Virus record (IMG/VR): IMGVR_UViG_3300005095_000008 | Span: 1-64,000 of that record | Direction: 5' to 3' (one strand) | Source of the DNA: a virus | Length of the DNA: 64,000 bases | Shown: one piece after another, positions 18,319-25,624 of the stretch | How positions within the stretch are numbered: position 1 is the first letter of the stretch | Layout of the letters: every line of letters starts with the position of its first letter | The notes under the pieces: model-generated | The model's input: the letters and a program-made list of their open reading frames with translations, nothing else | Databases searched by the model: none | What the model was told of the DNA's origin: nothing | Program-made: the position numbers and the translations under genes

Positions 18319-18342
18319 GTAGTGTACCGTATGGTACACTAC
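18319..18342 (-). terminator. GTAT-capped terminator
   Basis: Perfect 10-bp stem (left arm GTAGTGTACC) with a GTAT loop, directly after the leftward gene ending at 18345. A run of A residues to its left gives a U-run on the minus-strand transcript. Confidence 0.8.
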
Positions 18343-18344
18343 AG

Positions 18345-18734
18345 CTATTTTAGCATATTTTCTATTTCTTTAGTAAGTTCTACTAGTTCTTCCATACCAG
18401 AATCCGGAAGGAATTTACTAGCGTGTTTCATGATAACTTGACTAATTTTCGTAGCTATTGGCGAGTAAGTCTTGATAAAGTCTTCCTCGATACCTATGAT
18501 TGCGTCACTCAAGTCATCGCCTTCTAGTCCAACTGTATTTTCTGTTAGACCGTTAAAGATGTCTTTAAGGACCTCATGCGTTGCTTTTGCTTCTGCAATA
18601 AGTACGTCTACCGCTTTTTGTTCAGACTCATCGTCGATGACGGTTTTTATAGCACCAACCATCTCGATGTTCTCCTCAAGCGCTTTTAGATTTTCTTCTA
18701 AATCAGCTTGAACGTCTTCCAGTACTACTGTCAT
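18345..18734 (-). CDS. Hypothetical acidic helical protein
   Basis: A 129-residue strongly acidic protein, predicted almost entirely helical with heptad-like spacing in its first half. It follows AAAGGATAAAT and lies 24 nt after the gene at 18759-19439, so it is probably the last gene of the leftward unit starting at 20491. Function unknown; coiled-coil assembly or a scaffold-type role is possible. Confidence 0.65.
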   Translation of the reverse strand: MTVVLEDVQADLEENLKALEENIEMVGAIKTVIDDESEQKAVDVLIAEAKATHEVLKDIFNGLTENTVGLEGDDLSDAIIGIEEDFIKTYSPIATKISQVIMKHASKFLPDSGMEELVELTKEIENMLK

Positions 18735-18758
18735 ATTTATCCTTTAGAATTTACTTCA

Positions 18759-19439
18759 TTATATACACACAACTGTATCGTTCTTTACATGGCCTATGTT
18801 TCTAATTCCATAGTTCTTGTCAAGTGTAACTAAGTGTAATGTGCTTCCAATAATGTCCTTTGCATGTTTTGATAGAATACTAGCGATATTTTGTGTTTCA
18901 TGCGCTTCTATCATGCCGTTTTGTTTTTGCACATACCGCAAATCTTTATCTAACTCGCTGTCTTTAGAGACTACGATTGTGACAGGCTCTACAAACCAGT
19001 ATATACCCATATCTTTACCACGTACTGGTTCAACATCTGCGATATCTGTATTGTCGAAATAACTGACTCCAAACTCTATTGTTTTGATAAATCGTTTAAA
19101 ATCATCATCGACAGAACGCTTTTGTTTTGTTAGCGCAATAAGATCTGTATAGTCGTTAAGAATACTATCTACCTTTACACTTCTACTAATGTTATTGAAA
19201 ACACGTGTTAGATGTTCATCAACCACATTGAGTGCTGCGTCATACTTACCAGTTGCAATAAAACTTTTTAGTTTTTGTTTAAACTCTTCAGGATTCATAT
19301 TGACGAGTATAGGTGTCACGACACTACCATACGAGAGTGTTTCCATGCTTGTATCTTCATTTAGCGTATTTACCACAGCAGCCATGAGAGTATTGTTTAA
19401 ACTCTCGCATCCATATCTTAGTTCTCTTAAGACTCTCAT
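18759..19439 (-). CDS. Hypothetical protein coupled to the Q/Y-rich protein
   Basis: A 226-residue soluble protein without recognised motif. Its ATG shares a base with the stop of the Q/Y-rich protein gene (TAATG), so the two are translationally coupled and may act together. The C-terminal half is alpha/beta (IYWFVEPVTIVVSKD). The upstream protein's C-terminal half contains a similar beta-strand set, but I do not claim homology. Confidence 0.65.
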   Translation of the reverse strand: MRVLRELRYGCESLNNTLMAAVVNTLNEDTSMETLSYGSVVTPILVNMNPEEFKQKLKSFIATGKYDAALNVVDEHLTRVFNNISRSVKVDSILNDYTDLIALTKQKRSVDDDFKRFIKTIEFGVSYFDNTDIADVEPVRGKDMGIYWFVEPVTIVVSKDSELDKDLRYVQKQNGMIEAHETQNIASILSKHAKDIIGSTLHLVTLDKNYGIRNIGHVKNDTVVCI

Positions 19440-20491
19440 TATAGCACTCCTTTTGCTCTATATACCACACCGTGTTTTGTTCTAAAAACCTCACCGTCTA
19501 CAATAAGTATTTGCAGTCCACCATAATACTTTAGATGGCGACGAATACGGTGTGTTAGAGAATCTTTAATAATGTCCGTCTCTTCACTAGAGACATTCTC
19601 TAATTCGACATATACTTCTGGTCGTGTACCATACATGAAAATTGTAGGTAGGTCAAAGGTGTACGCATAGAGAATGATGCGACCTTCTTTTACCTCTTCT
19701 TCTTCGATAGAGTCAAACAGTATCTTCATAATCTCTTTAAAACGAGCAAGTGATTCTGAATAGGTGTCTTTTGCAGACTTGATGTATTCATGTGCAGCTA
19801 CATAATCTTCTTTAAAGTCGTCAATTTCAATAGCAAAAACAGAATTGAACAAGTCTGTAAAGAGTTTACGGAACTCATCTGGTAAATCAGAATCTAAGGC
19901 AGATTCGTCTATAACACTACCTAGACCATTCACTAACGCTTTAAAACTGTTTATGGCTAGTTTCTGTGTCGTATAGAGGGTAGTAAACACATTGACTCTA
20001 TTACATTGTGCATGTGAATCTTGGTAAAGCTTATCTTTTACTATAAAATAGTTGATGTAGTCTTGGAAACCACCTTTCTCCATTTGCACGTACGGACCGT
20101 CACTTTTTGGAAAAAGCGCATCGTCTGTGATGACTCCATCCATATATTTTACCATTGTGTTATTAACACATTGTTCGGTTGGTTCTTCATAGGTTGGTGT
20201 TTGTTCTACGTATGTTTGCGTAGACTGTTGATATGTTTGTTGTTGGTATGTTTGTTGTGTCGGCTGTGTTTGTACGTCAGCGTATCTACCAGACACATAG
20301 ATAGATTGCCGTTGCTGTTGACCATATGGTTGAGCATATGTTTGAGGTTGTTGGTATGGTTGATCCATAGCTTGACCTGCAAACTGTTGTTGATCATATG
20401 GTTGTTGAGGATATTGTTGCTGTTGAGGTGCGACTAATCCTGTATTGTGTTGCACTGACTGTTGTTGTTGATTAAATGCTTTATACTGCAT
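19439..20491 (-). CDS. Protein with Q/Y-rich prion-like N-terminus
   Basis: A 350-residue protein in two parts. Residues 1 to about 108 are low complexity, with about 37 Gln plus many Tyr, Pro and Thr in short QQQ, TYQQQ and PYQQP units. Residues 110-350 form an ordinary globular domain with no recognised family, ending in a beta-rich segment (GGLQILIVDGEVFRTKHG). Such Q/Y-rich tails in other proteins drive self-association or condensate formation; here that is inference. A CATATTATTA box lies 80 nt upstream. It is coupled to the following gene. Confidence 0.7.
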   Translation of the reverse strand: MQYKAFNQQQQSVQHNTGLVAPQQQQYPQQPYDQQQFAGQAMDQPYQQPQTYAQPYGQQQRQSIYVSGRYADVQTQPTQQTYQQQTYQQSTQTYVEQTPTYEEPTEQCVNNTMVKYMDGVITDDALFPKSDGPYVQMEKGGFQDYINYFIVKDKLYQDSHAQCNRVNVFTTLYTTQKLAINSFKALVNGLGSVIDESALDSDLPDEFRKLFTDLFNSVFAIEIDDFKEDYVAAHEYIKSAKDTYSESLARFKEIMKILFDSIEEEEVKEGRIILYAYTFDLPTIFMYGTRPEVYVELENVSSEETDIIKDSLTHRIRRHLKYYGGLQILIVDGEVFRTKHGVVYRAKGVL

Positions 20492-20527
20492 TTTGATCTC
20501 CTTTAAAAATTGAGCTACTATGTAGCA

Positions 20528-20545
20528 ATATATTGGCCAATATAT
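20528..20545. repeat. 18-bp perfect palindrome around TGGCCA
   Basis: ATATATTGG followed by its exact complement, in the leader between the gene starting at 20491 and its upstream box. A smaller GCTAC/GTAGC hairpin at 20514-20526 lies beside it. It could be an operator for a dimeric regulator or an RNA hairpin in the leader. Confidence 0.5.
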
Positions 20546-20548
20546 CTC

Positions 20549-20568
20549 TTTGACTCCGAAGAGTCAAA
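20549..20568 (-). terminator. Hairpin with UUCG loop
   Basis: An 8-bp stem (TTTGACTC/GAGTCAAA). On the minus strand the loop is TTCG closed by C-G, the very stable UUCG tetraloop. It lies between the gene ending at 20657 and that starting at 20491. It may terminate the upstream unit or be part of the leader. Confidence 0.5.
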
Positions 20569-20571
20569 TTA

Positions 20572-20579
20572 ATAATATG
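20572..20579 (-). promoter_or_regulatory. CATATTAT box
   Basis: CATATTATTA on the minus strand, 80 nt before the start at 20491. It is related to the CATATTATAT box upstream of other leftward accessory genes. Its position upstream of the UUCG hairpin leaves its role uncertain. Confidence 0.3.
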
Positions 20580-20656
20580 TATCTAAATAAATTTAGAGTA
20601 CTTATGCGTATTTATCGAGTATGTCTTTGTTACAATCTTTACAATAAATTTACACA

Positions 20657-21970
20657 TTACTCTTCCTTTAATAAATTTATAAATGTGCCATTAATATCGT
20701 TCAATAAGTCTTGATATGTTCTAAATCTAATGCTTTGGTATTTTACATCAAGATTTGTCACGCCATTTACACTAATAACTACATCATCTTTATCTTTAAA
20801 CATATTCACGCGATGTCGTTTAAACAACATTTTAAATTCTGCAAATTCATCTGCCAATAGTTTAAACGACGGGTATATGTTTATATTATGAAGTTTTATT
20901 TTAAATTCATTAACTGTTTTTATAGGTTTTAATAACATACAAACATCACTTACTTTTGTTGACGTGACTACATATTTATATTTTTCTTTTTTAAGTACTG
21001 TTTTAATAATCAAAAGATATTTTAAAATAATTATATCTAACTTATATGTCTGTTTTTGCAGAGTAATTTCCATTTTAGATAATTCTTTAATTAATTTAAT
21101 ATAATATTTAACATCAATATCTAAAATGTCTATCGCATGTTTTGCGACGCCTGTTTTATAAATTAACCTCATATCTGAATTAATATCTGCAAATTTGTTA
21201 TTAATAATTAATGATTTTGTGGTTATTATGTTAAATTCTATAACGTTTGTCGTTATAATAGCCTCGACGCAATGATATTCTTCATAATCCAATTCTGAAA
21301 ACTCTAATGTATCAATATTAAGAATAATATTTAACAAATCGACATTATTGTTTATTTTAACGTCATAATTATTTAACATAATACAATCAAATGTTTTACA
21401 AATTGCTTTATCTCTAAGACCGTGTAAAATCACGTGCGTTGCTTGAACATGACGAATTTCTGTATCTTTTAATTTTGGCACAATAAAATTACCTAACTCG
21501 TAAATATCGTTGTAACCTATAGCTTCATAGATTGCTCTAAATAAATCGTTTTCTTTTATAAGCATCTTTTTTGATATGTTTTGTAATAGAATTATATCTA
21601 ACAGATCTATTTCGTGGTTCTGTGTTTGTAATAATTTTGTATTCGTTAGATCATAATAAGTATGTTCTATATCAGCAGATATACGTTCTAGTCCACTAAA
21701 AATAATGACAAATGAGTTGTTAAAAATAACACCGTCTGCTTCAAAAATCTTCAATAATTCTTCTGTTTTTATAAAAACAATATTATCGCCAGTAACTGTT
21801 ACGTTATCTTTTCTAAAAAACTTTTTTATAGGTTCTGATACTAGAGACATATGGATAGTCTCTGTGCCAACTTCCATACCATCTACAAGTATAAAAGTTA
21901 TATTTCCTTCAAAATTAAACTCTTTAAACAAAAGTGTTTCTTCAACGCCTACCGCCTTAACTATACACAT
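20657..21970 (-). CDS. Hypothetical protein, paralogue A of the MoxR-VWA module
   Basis: A 437-residue protein rich in Ile, Asn and Lys, more AT-rich in coding than its neighbours. It shares three collinear patches with the 429-residue protein at 24225-25514: GDNIVFIKTEELL (compare GNNIIITTEESL), IGYNDIYELGNFIVP (compare IGMTCEKVIGDYILP) and YPSFKLL...VNM (compare FPSLKIL...VNM). The two therefore look like distant paralogues flanking the VWA and MoxR genes. No catalytic motif is visible. The annotated ATG is 12 nt from the GGAG site; an ATT codon at 21976 has better spacing and would restore an N-terminus like that of the paralogue. Confidence 0.65.
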   Translation of the reverse strand: MCIVKAVGVEETLLFKEFNFEGNITFILVDGMEVGTETIHMSLVSEPIKKFFRKDNVTVTGDNIVFIKTEELLKIFEADGVIFNNSFVIIFSGLERISADIEHTYYDLTNTKLLQTQNHEIDLLDIILLQNISKKMLIKENDLFRAIYEAIGYNDIYELGNFIVPKLKDTEIRHVQATHVILHGLRDKAICKTFDCIMLNNYDVKINNNVDLLNIILNIDTLEFSELDYEEYHCVEAIITTNVIEFNIITTKSLIINNKFADINSDMRLIYKTGVAKHAIDILDIDVKYYIKLIKELSKMEITLQKQTYKLDIIILKYLLIIKTVLKKEKYKYVVTSTKVSDVCMLLKPIKTVNEFKIKLHNINIYPSFKLLADEFAEFKMLFKRHRVNMFKDKDDVVISVNGVTNLDVKYQSIRFRTYQDLLNDINGTFINLLKEE

Positions 21971-22005
21971 TCCAATAGTTTACTCCTTTTTAAATAAAAA
22001 GACAT

Positions 22006-22033
22006 ACGCTAGGTGGGTTAACCCACCTAGCGT
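22006..22033 (-). terminator. 28-bp perfect palindrome after VWA gene
   Basis: Left arm ACGCTAGGTGGGTT followed by its exact complement, touching the stop codon of the VWA gene. It has no unpaired bases at its centre. It probably terminates the MoxR-VWA transcript and separates it from paralogue A. Confidence 0.7.
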
Positions 22034-23280
22034 CATCTTCGTGAACGGTATTTTCTAAGCACCGCATCGATGAACTCTCGTTCATCTCGCAATACAATAG
22101 AACTACCGAAATGTTTGTTCAACTGTTCTCGTACAGTTGTTACCTCATGTCTTTCTGTGCCGTGGAAGTACATACCAAATAAGTTAGACTTTTGTAGTCG
22201 TTTGATATGTTTCTCATTAGGATAGCCATCTACCAACATACCATCTGTATATGCGATCACAATATCATGCTTCGCAATATCGTTGATGTTTCTATCGATA
22301 GTTACTTGGAAACCTTCAGAACCAGAGTTTGGTCTGATTGTATCTAAGAGCTTTGGTTCTACAGGCAATGATAGTTTGTAGTAACCAACGCCTGTTGTGA
22401 GATACACAGAGTACTCTGGTAGAGCTCTACCTTTCTTTTTACGTTTTAGAAGGTTATTATTCATAGCGTGCAACATGACCATACCACGAGTGAATGGATA
22501 TCCACTCATAGAACCACTCAAGTCGAAGATGAAGCACACAGATGTAGCATCTCTTTTAGAAGCTTTCTTCTTCCATAACTTCTTCGCATCGTCTGAAGCA
22601 AGTGTTTTGTAGTTTAGTTTTGCACTTGCCTTTGAACTTACCAACTCTTTAAGAGACTCTTTGTCGAGGAATCTCTCTAGAGACTTTGACATATAAGAAA
22701 TCTCTTTAGACATGGTCTTTGAGATTACATTATAAGACGATGGATCTCCATTAAACGCATCATCAATGAGTCTTGGATTAGTTTTACTCACTGTATCTAC
22801 AGTGTAATAGTAACTACCTACGCCGCTATGGAATTCATTAGCGGTATCGTAAGCTTGTGTGCTACCAAACTGTGTTGGTGCGTCGCTATCGTCACTATCG
22901 CTGAAGGAGACACTGTAAGAGATATTAACAAACCATGAGTCATCAACGTCTTTAGATTTATGTTTACGCTTTGTTTTTACGACGACGTATGTTGCATCGT
23001 TTACTACTACTTCAAGAACGATTTCTCTTTCATCATCAAGTACATCTTCTTTACGGTCTCTTACTTTCCAGTCAAGACCAGCATGTGTGATGTGTTTCTC
23101 AAGCGCGTCAAAATCTTTAAACCACTTTGATGCTTTTGCTGCTTCAACAATTTTCTTCGCAAGACGTTTCTCTCCGTATAGTTCCTCTGGAAACCCAATA
23201 AAGAGCTCGCCTCTAGCGTCTCTCATAAATTGAATAATTTCCATACCGCCTCTATTTTTACAAATATTTACCTTTACCAT
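22033..23280 (-). CDS. VWA-domain protein (CoxE-like), partner of MoxR ATPase
   Basis: A 415-residue protein. Residues 1-240 are a basic, mostly helical region. Residues 245-415 are a von Willebrand factor A domain with an intact metal-ion site: DLSGS (D253, S255, S257) after a hydrophobic strand and YTDG (T345, D346). MoxR ATPases and VWA proteins are a well-known pair in which the VWA protein acts as adaptor for a chaperone or cofactor-insertion job. The gene follows the MoxR gene by 12 nt. The target in this phage is unknown. Start supported by AAAAGGAGAAAAC. Confidence 0.85.
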   Translation of the reverse strand: MVKVNICKNRGGMEIIQFMRDARGELFIGFPEELYGEKRLAKKIVEAAKASKWFKDFDALEKHITHAGLDWKVRDRKEDVLDDEREIVLEVVVNDATYVVVKTKRKHKSKDVDDSWFVNISYSVSFSDSDDSDAPTQFGSTQAYDTANEFHSGVGSYYYTVDTVSKTNPRLIDDAFNGDPSSYNVISKTMSKEISYMSKSLERFLDKESLKELVSSKASAKLNYKTLASDDAKKLWKKKASKRDATSVCFIFDLSGSMSGYPFTRGMVMLHAMNNNLLKRKKKGRALPEYSVYLTTGVGYYKLSLPVEPKLLDTIRPNSGSEGFQVTIDRNINDIAKHDIVIAYTDGMLVDGYPNEKHIKRLQKSNLFGMYFHGTERHEVTTVREQLNKHFGSSIVLRDEREFIDAVLRKYRSRR

Positions 23281-23292
23281 GTTTTCTCCTTT

Positions 23293-24147
23293 TTATAGCA
23301 AGTTTAGTTTTTCTTCATTTGTTAGAACATCTTCTTTAAACAGTTTAAAGTTTTCTCGTCCATCTTCAGACAGCTCATCGCCAAATTCAGACCGCACAAG
23401 ACGGCGTTCATAATCATCTAATAGATCAACGAAGACTTTAATCTTATCTTCGTCCTCCAAGTCAATAACGTCACCATCACCGATACGCTTCTCAAGTTGA
23501 GCAAGTTCATTAATAATTCTATTTGACATAGGATACATCGTCTTGTTATTCATGTTTTCTGCATACTTCTCTAAGACTCTGTTGAGTAGTGGTGTCAACT
23601 CTACTTTAAACTCTCCATCGTCTTTAAAGCTTATTGTAACAAAACGATCGACAAATGCTCTATCACCAAGGTCTGCAGAGTAATCATTGCCGATATTCAT
23701 TGTCGCAATGAACGTGAGTTTGTCAGCATCAATAACGATAGACTCTGTAATGGTATTACCCATGTCGTCTTTAACCGCTTTGTTTGTAGTCAACGTAAGT
23801 TTTCCTAAATTATCTGGCGTTAGTGTTGGAACCAGATAGTCCTTGAGTTCCTTTGGTACTCTACCGATTTCATCAAAAATCACACAGACGTCTTCACCTT
23901 CTCTAGCGCGAAGGAATGCTTGCGTTAATGGACCTGCTGCGTATTCCATGCCACCTACTTCGTTACGTAGCCACATACCAATCGTGTATGTTTCATCGGT
24001 ACTACTTGTACCGTTAATAACAAAGATATTGTTCTCTTTGTAGTTCTCTCTAGCCCATTCATATGTAGTATATGTCTTACCAATACCAGCGTCTCCAGTA
24101 ATGATTACTGGTTTTAAACCTTTATATAGATTCAACTTTTTTTTCAT
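23293..24147 (-). CDS. MoxR-family AAA+ ATPase
   Basis: A 284-residue AAA+ protein of the MoxR/AAA_5 type. Walker A is GDAGIGKT (18-25), Walker B is VCVIFDEIGRV (D92, E93), sensor 1 is FIATMN (N151), and arginine-finger-type residues occur in DRAFVDRF (R163, R168). These enzymes form hexamers that remodel client proteins with a VWA partner. The VWA gene lies immediately downstream, supporting a functional pair. It has its own leader with a CATATTATAT box and a conserved GAGGTGATACAA sequence, which is also in the DHH gene leader. MoxR-VWA pairs are usual in cellular genomes, so its presence in a phage is notable. Confidence 0.9.
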   Translation of the reverse strand: MKKKLNLYKGLKPVIITGDAGIGKTYTTYEWARENYKENNIFVINGTSSTDETYTIGMWLRNEVGGMEYAAGPLTQAFLRAREGEDVCVIFDEIGRVPKELKDYLVPTLTPDNLGKLTLTTNKAVKDDMGNTITESIVIDADKLTFIATMNIGNDYSADLGDRAFVDRFVTISFKDDGEFKVELTPLLNRVLEKYAENMNNKTMYPMSNRIINELAQLEKRIGDGDVIDLEDEDKIKVFVDLLDDYERRLVRSEFGDELSEDGRENFKLFKEDVLTNEEKLNLL

Positions 24148-24184
24148 GCTATTTTCCTTTTTAACTTTAAACTATTTAGATACT

Positions 24185-24196
24185 TTGTATCACCTC
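24185..24196 (-). promoter_or_regulatory. Conserved leader sequence GAGGTGATACAA
   Basis: On the minus strand GAGGTGATACAA lies 38-49 nt before the MoxR start. The same 12 bases occur in the leader of the DHH gene (31578-31589). GAGGTGAT equals the extended complement of the 16S rRNA 3' end, so it could bind ribosomes ahead of the true start, but no start codon follows closely here. Confidence 0.4.
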
Positions 24197-24206
24197 ATAA
24201 CTATGA

Positions 24207-24216
24207 ATATAATATG
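24207..24216 (-). promoter_or_regulatory. CATATTATAT box upstream of MoxR gene
   Basis: CATATTATAT on the minus strand, 60 nt before the MoxR start. Identical decamers lie before the genes starting at 25514 and 34032, and near-identical ones before the genes at 31535 and 39964. Likely a promoter element; inferred from recurrence. Confidence 0.5.
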
Positions 24217-24224
24217 TACTCATA

Positions 24225-25514
24225 TTATTTTTCAATTCTATATATGTAATTAGCAATACAATTGACTAATGAACAATATAAACCGTAAACTGCATATGTT
24301 CTAGGTATTTGCCAGTTTGTATTCGCATTCTTAATGCTGTACCTGGAATCACGTATATTCATTAGTATTGTTTTGTCATCATTACACTCCGTCATATTTA
24401 CAGAATACTCTTTAAATACCTCATTCGTTTCTGGTATAAATTTGTTTAATATTTTTAACGAAGGAAATATATCATTGTCCTTTTCTTCAATCTCTAATGG
24501 ACCATCAGCGATATCTGTATAAGTTAAACTACACTGTTCTGATCTAGGATATGCATCAAAGTTAAATAAGTATTTATTAGAATCATCTTTTCGCGTTTCT
24601 AAGAATAGGAACGCTTTTGATAATTTATAATAGATGTCTGTGTTACTTAAGTGTTCTAATGTCTTTAGGTCATTCGTATTGTGATTCTTTACAAACTCCA
24701 ATAACTTTTCAGTCCTTACTGTTAAAGTATTCAATAATTCTATAAAATAAAGCGTGTGTGTTGTTAACTTATCATTATAGATTAACGTCATAACGATTAA
24801 CTCTGTATATTTATGATAAGATTTTATACCTATGTAACATTCGTTATTATTGCTACGTACCTCACTTTCTGAATCATGAAATAATACATAATTAAATATA
24901 CTAAAGTTATCACTAAGTATCGTATTAATATATGCTATAATCTCTATCTTTTCTTCTATGTTTATGATTCTATCATCATAGATTTTAAAAGAGTTCTTAA
25001 ATGCAATACCTAAATACTTTCTATCTATTGGTAGTATATAGTCACCAATCACTTTCTCGCAAGTCATACCTATTATTCTGTATAATATTTTAAAATAATC
25101 TAATGCGTCACGCATACTAGAAAAATCATATTTCTCAATATCAAAATTACTGAACGTCTTTTTATCGCCCAACATATCATAAAACACTGCCTTATTCTCT
25201 ATAAAAGATCCTGATGCACCCATAGCAGCACCGCTAATGCTTCTTGAGTATAATAAAGAATTTTTCATTGTGATTTTAAGAGATTCTAGATTTATTAAGC
25301 TTTCTTCTGTTGTTATGATAATATTATTACCAATAAATTTATTAGATTCTAAAATATTTCGAACACGTGCGATGTGTCTCGTTATGCTACTTAAGGAACC
25401 TTCTTTTGACATTAGTATTACAATAGTCAATTCTGCGTCTTTAAGAGTGCTTTCTACGACTGTGTTAGTAACTGTACCTCTATCCTTAACAATTACAAGA
25501 TTTACCTTACCCAT
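24225..25514 (-). CDS. Hypothetical protein, paralogue B of the MoxR-VWA module
   Basis: A 429-residue protein starting MGKVNLVIVKDRGT after AAAAGGAGATAAA. It shares scattered but collinear similarity with the 437-residue protein beyond the VWA gene (see that entry), most clearly FPSLKIL...EVFKEYSVNM near residues 350-375. It has no recognised catalytic motif, signal or membrane span. As first gene of the leftward module, with its own CATATTATAT box, it is likely expressed with MoxR. It could be a client or adaptor of the ATPase, but that is inference. Confidence 0.65.
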   Translation of the reverse strand: MGKVNLVIVKDRGTVTNTVVESTLKDAELTIVILMSKEGSLSSITRHIARVRNILESNKFIGNNIIITTEESLINLESLKITMKNSLLYSRSISGAAMGASGSFIENKAVFYDMLGDKKTFSNFDIEKYDFSSMRDALDYFKILYRIIGMTCEKVIGDYILPIDRKYLGIAFKNSFKIYDDRIINIEEKIEIIAYINTILSDNFSIFNYVLFHDSESEVRSNNNECYIGIKSYHKYTELIVMTLIYNDKLTTHTLYFIELLNTLTVRTEKLLEFVKNHNTNDLKTLEHLSNTDIYYKLSKAFLFLETRKDDSNKYLFNFDAYPRSEQCSLTYTDIADGPLEIEEKDNDIFPSLKILNKFIPETNEVFKEYSVNMTECNDDKTILMNIRDSRYSIKNANTNWQIPRTYAVYGLYCSLVNCIANYIYRIEK

Positions 25515-25546
25515 TTTATCTCCTTTTAAACTATTTTAGGCTATAA

Positions 25547-25556
25547 ATATAATATG
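25547..25556 (-). promoter_or_regulatory. CATATTATAT box
   Basis: CATATTATAT on the minus strand, 33 nt before the start at 25514 and just after the capsid-gene terminator, so a new transcript probably begins here. Confidence 0.5.
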
Positions 25557-25586
25557 TCTATAAACATTATTAGAAATAAAAATAGT

Positions 25587-25614
25587 CTACAGACTAGCAT
25601 ATGCTAGTCTGTAG
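25587..25614 (-). terminator. ATAT-capped terminator after capsid gene
   Basis: Perfect 12-bp stem (left arm CTACAGACTAGC) with an ATAT loop, 11 nt beyond the capsid gene end. Confidence 0.8.
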
Positions 25615-25624
25615 TTAGATCACA

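Noticed and set aside
20206-20440. Frames opposite and overlapping the Q/Y-rich region
   Set aside because: Low-complexity Gln/Tyr codons leave other frames open by chance; they have no ribosome sites.
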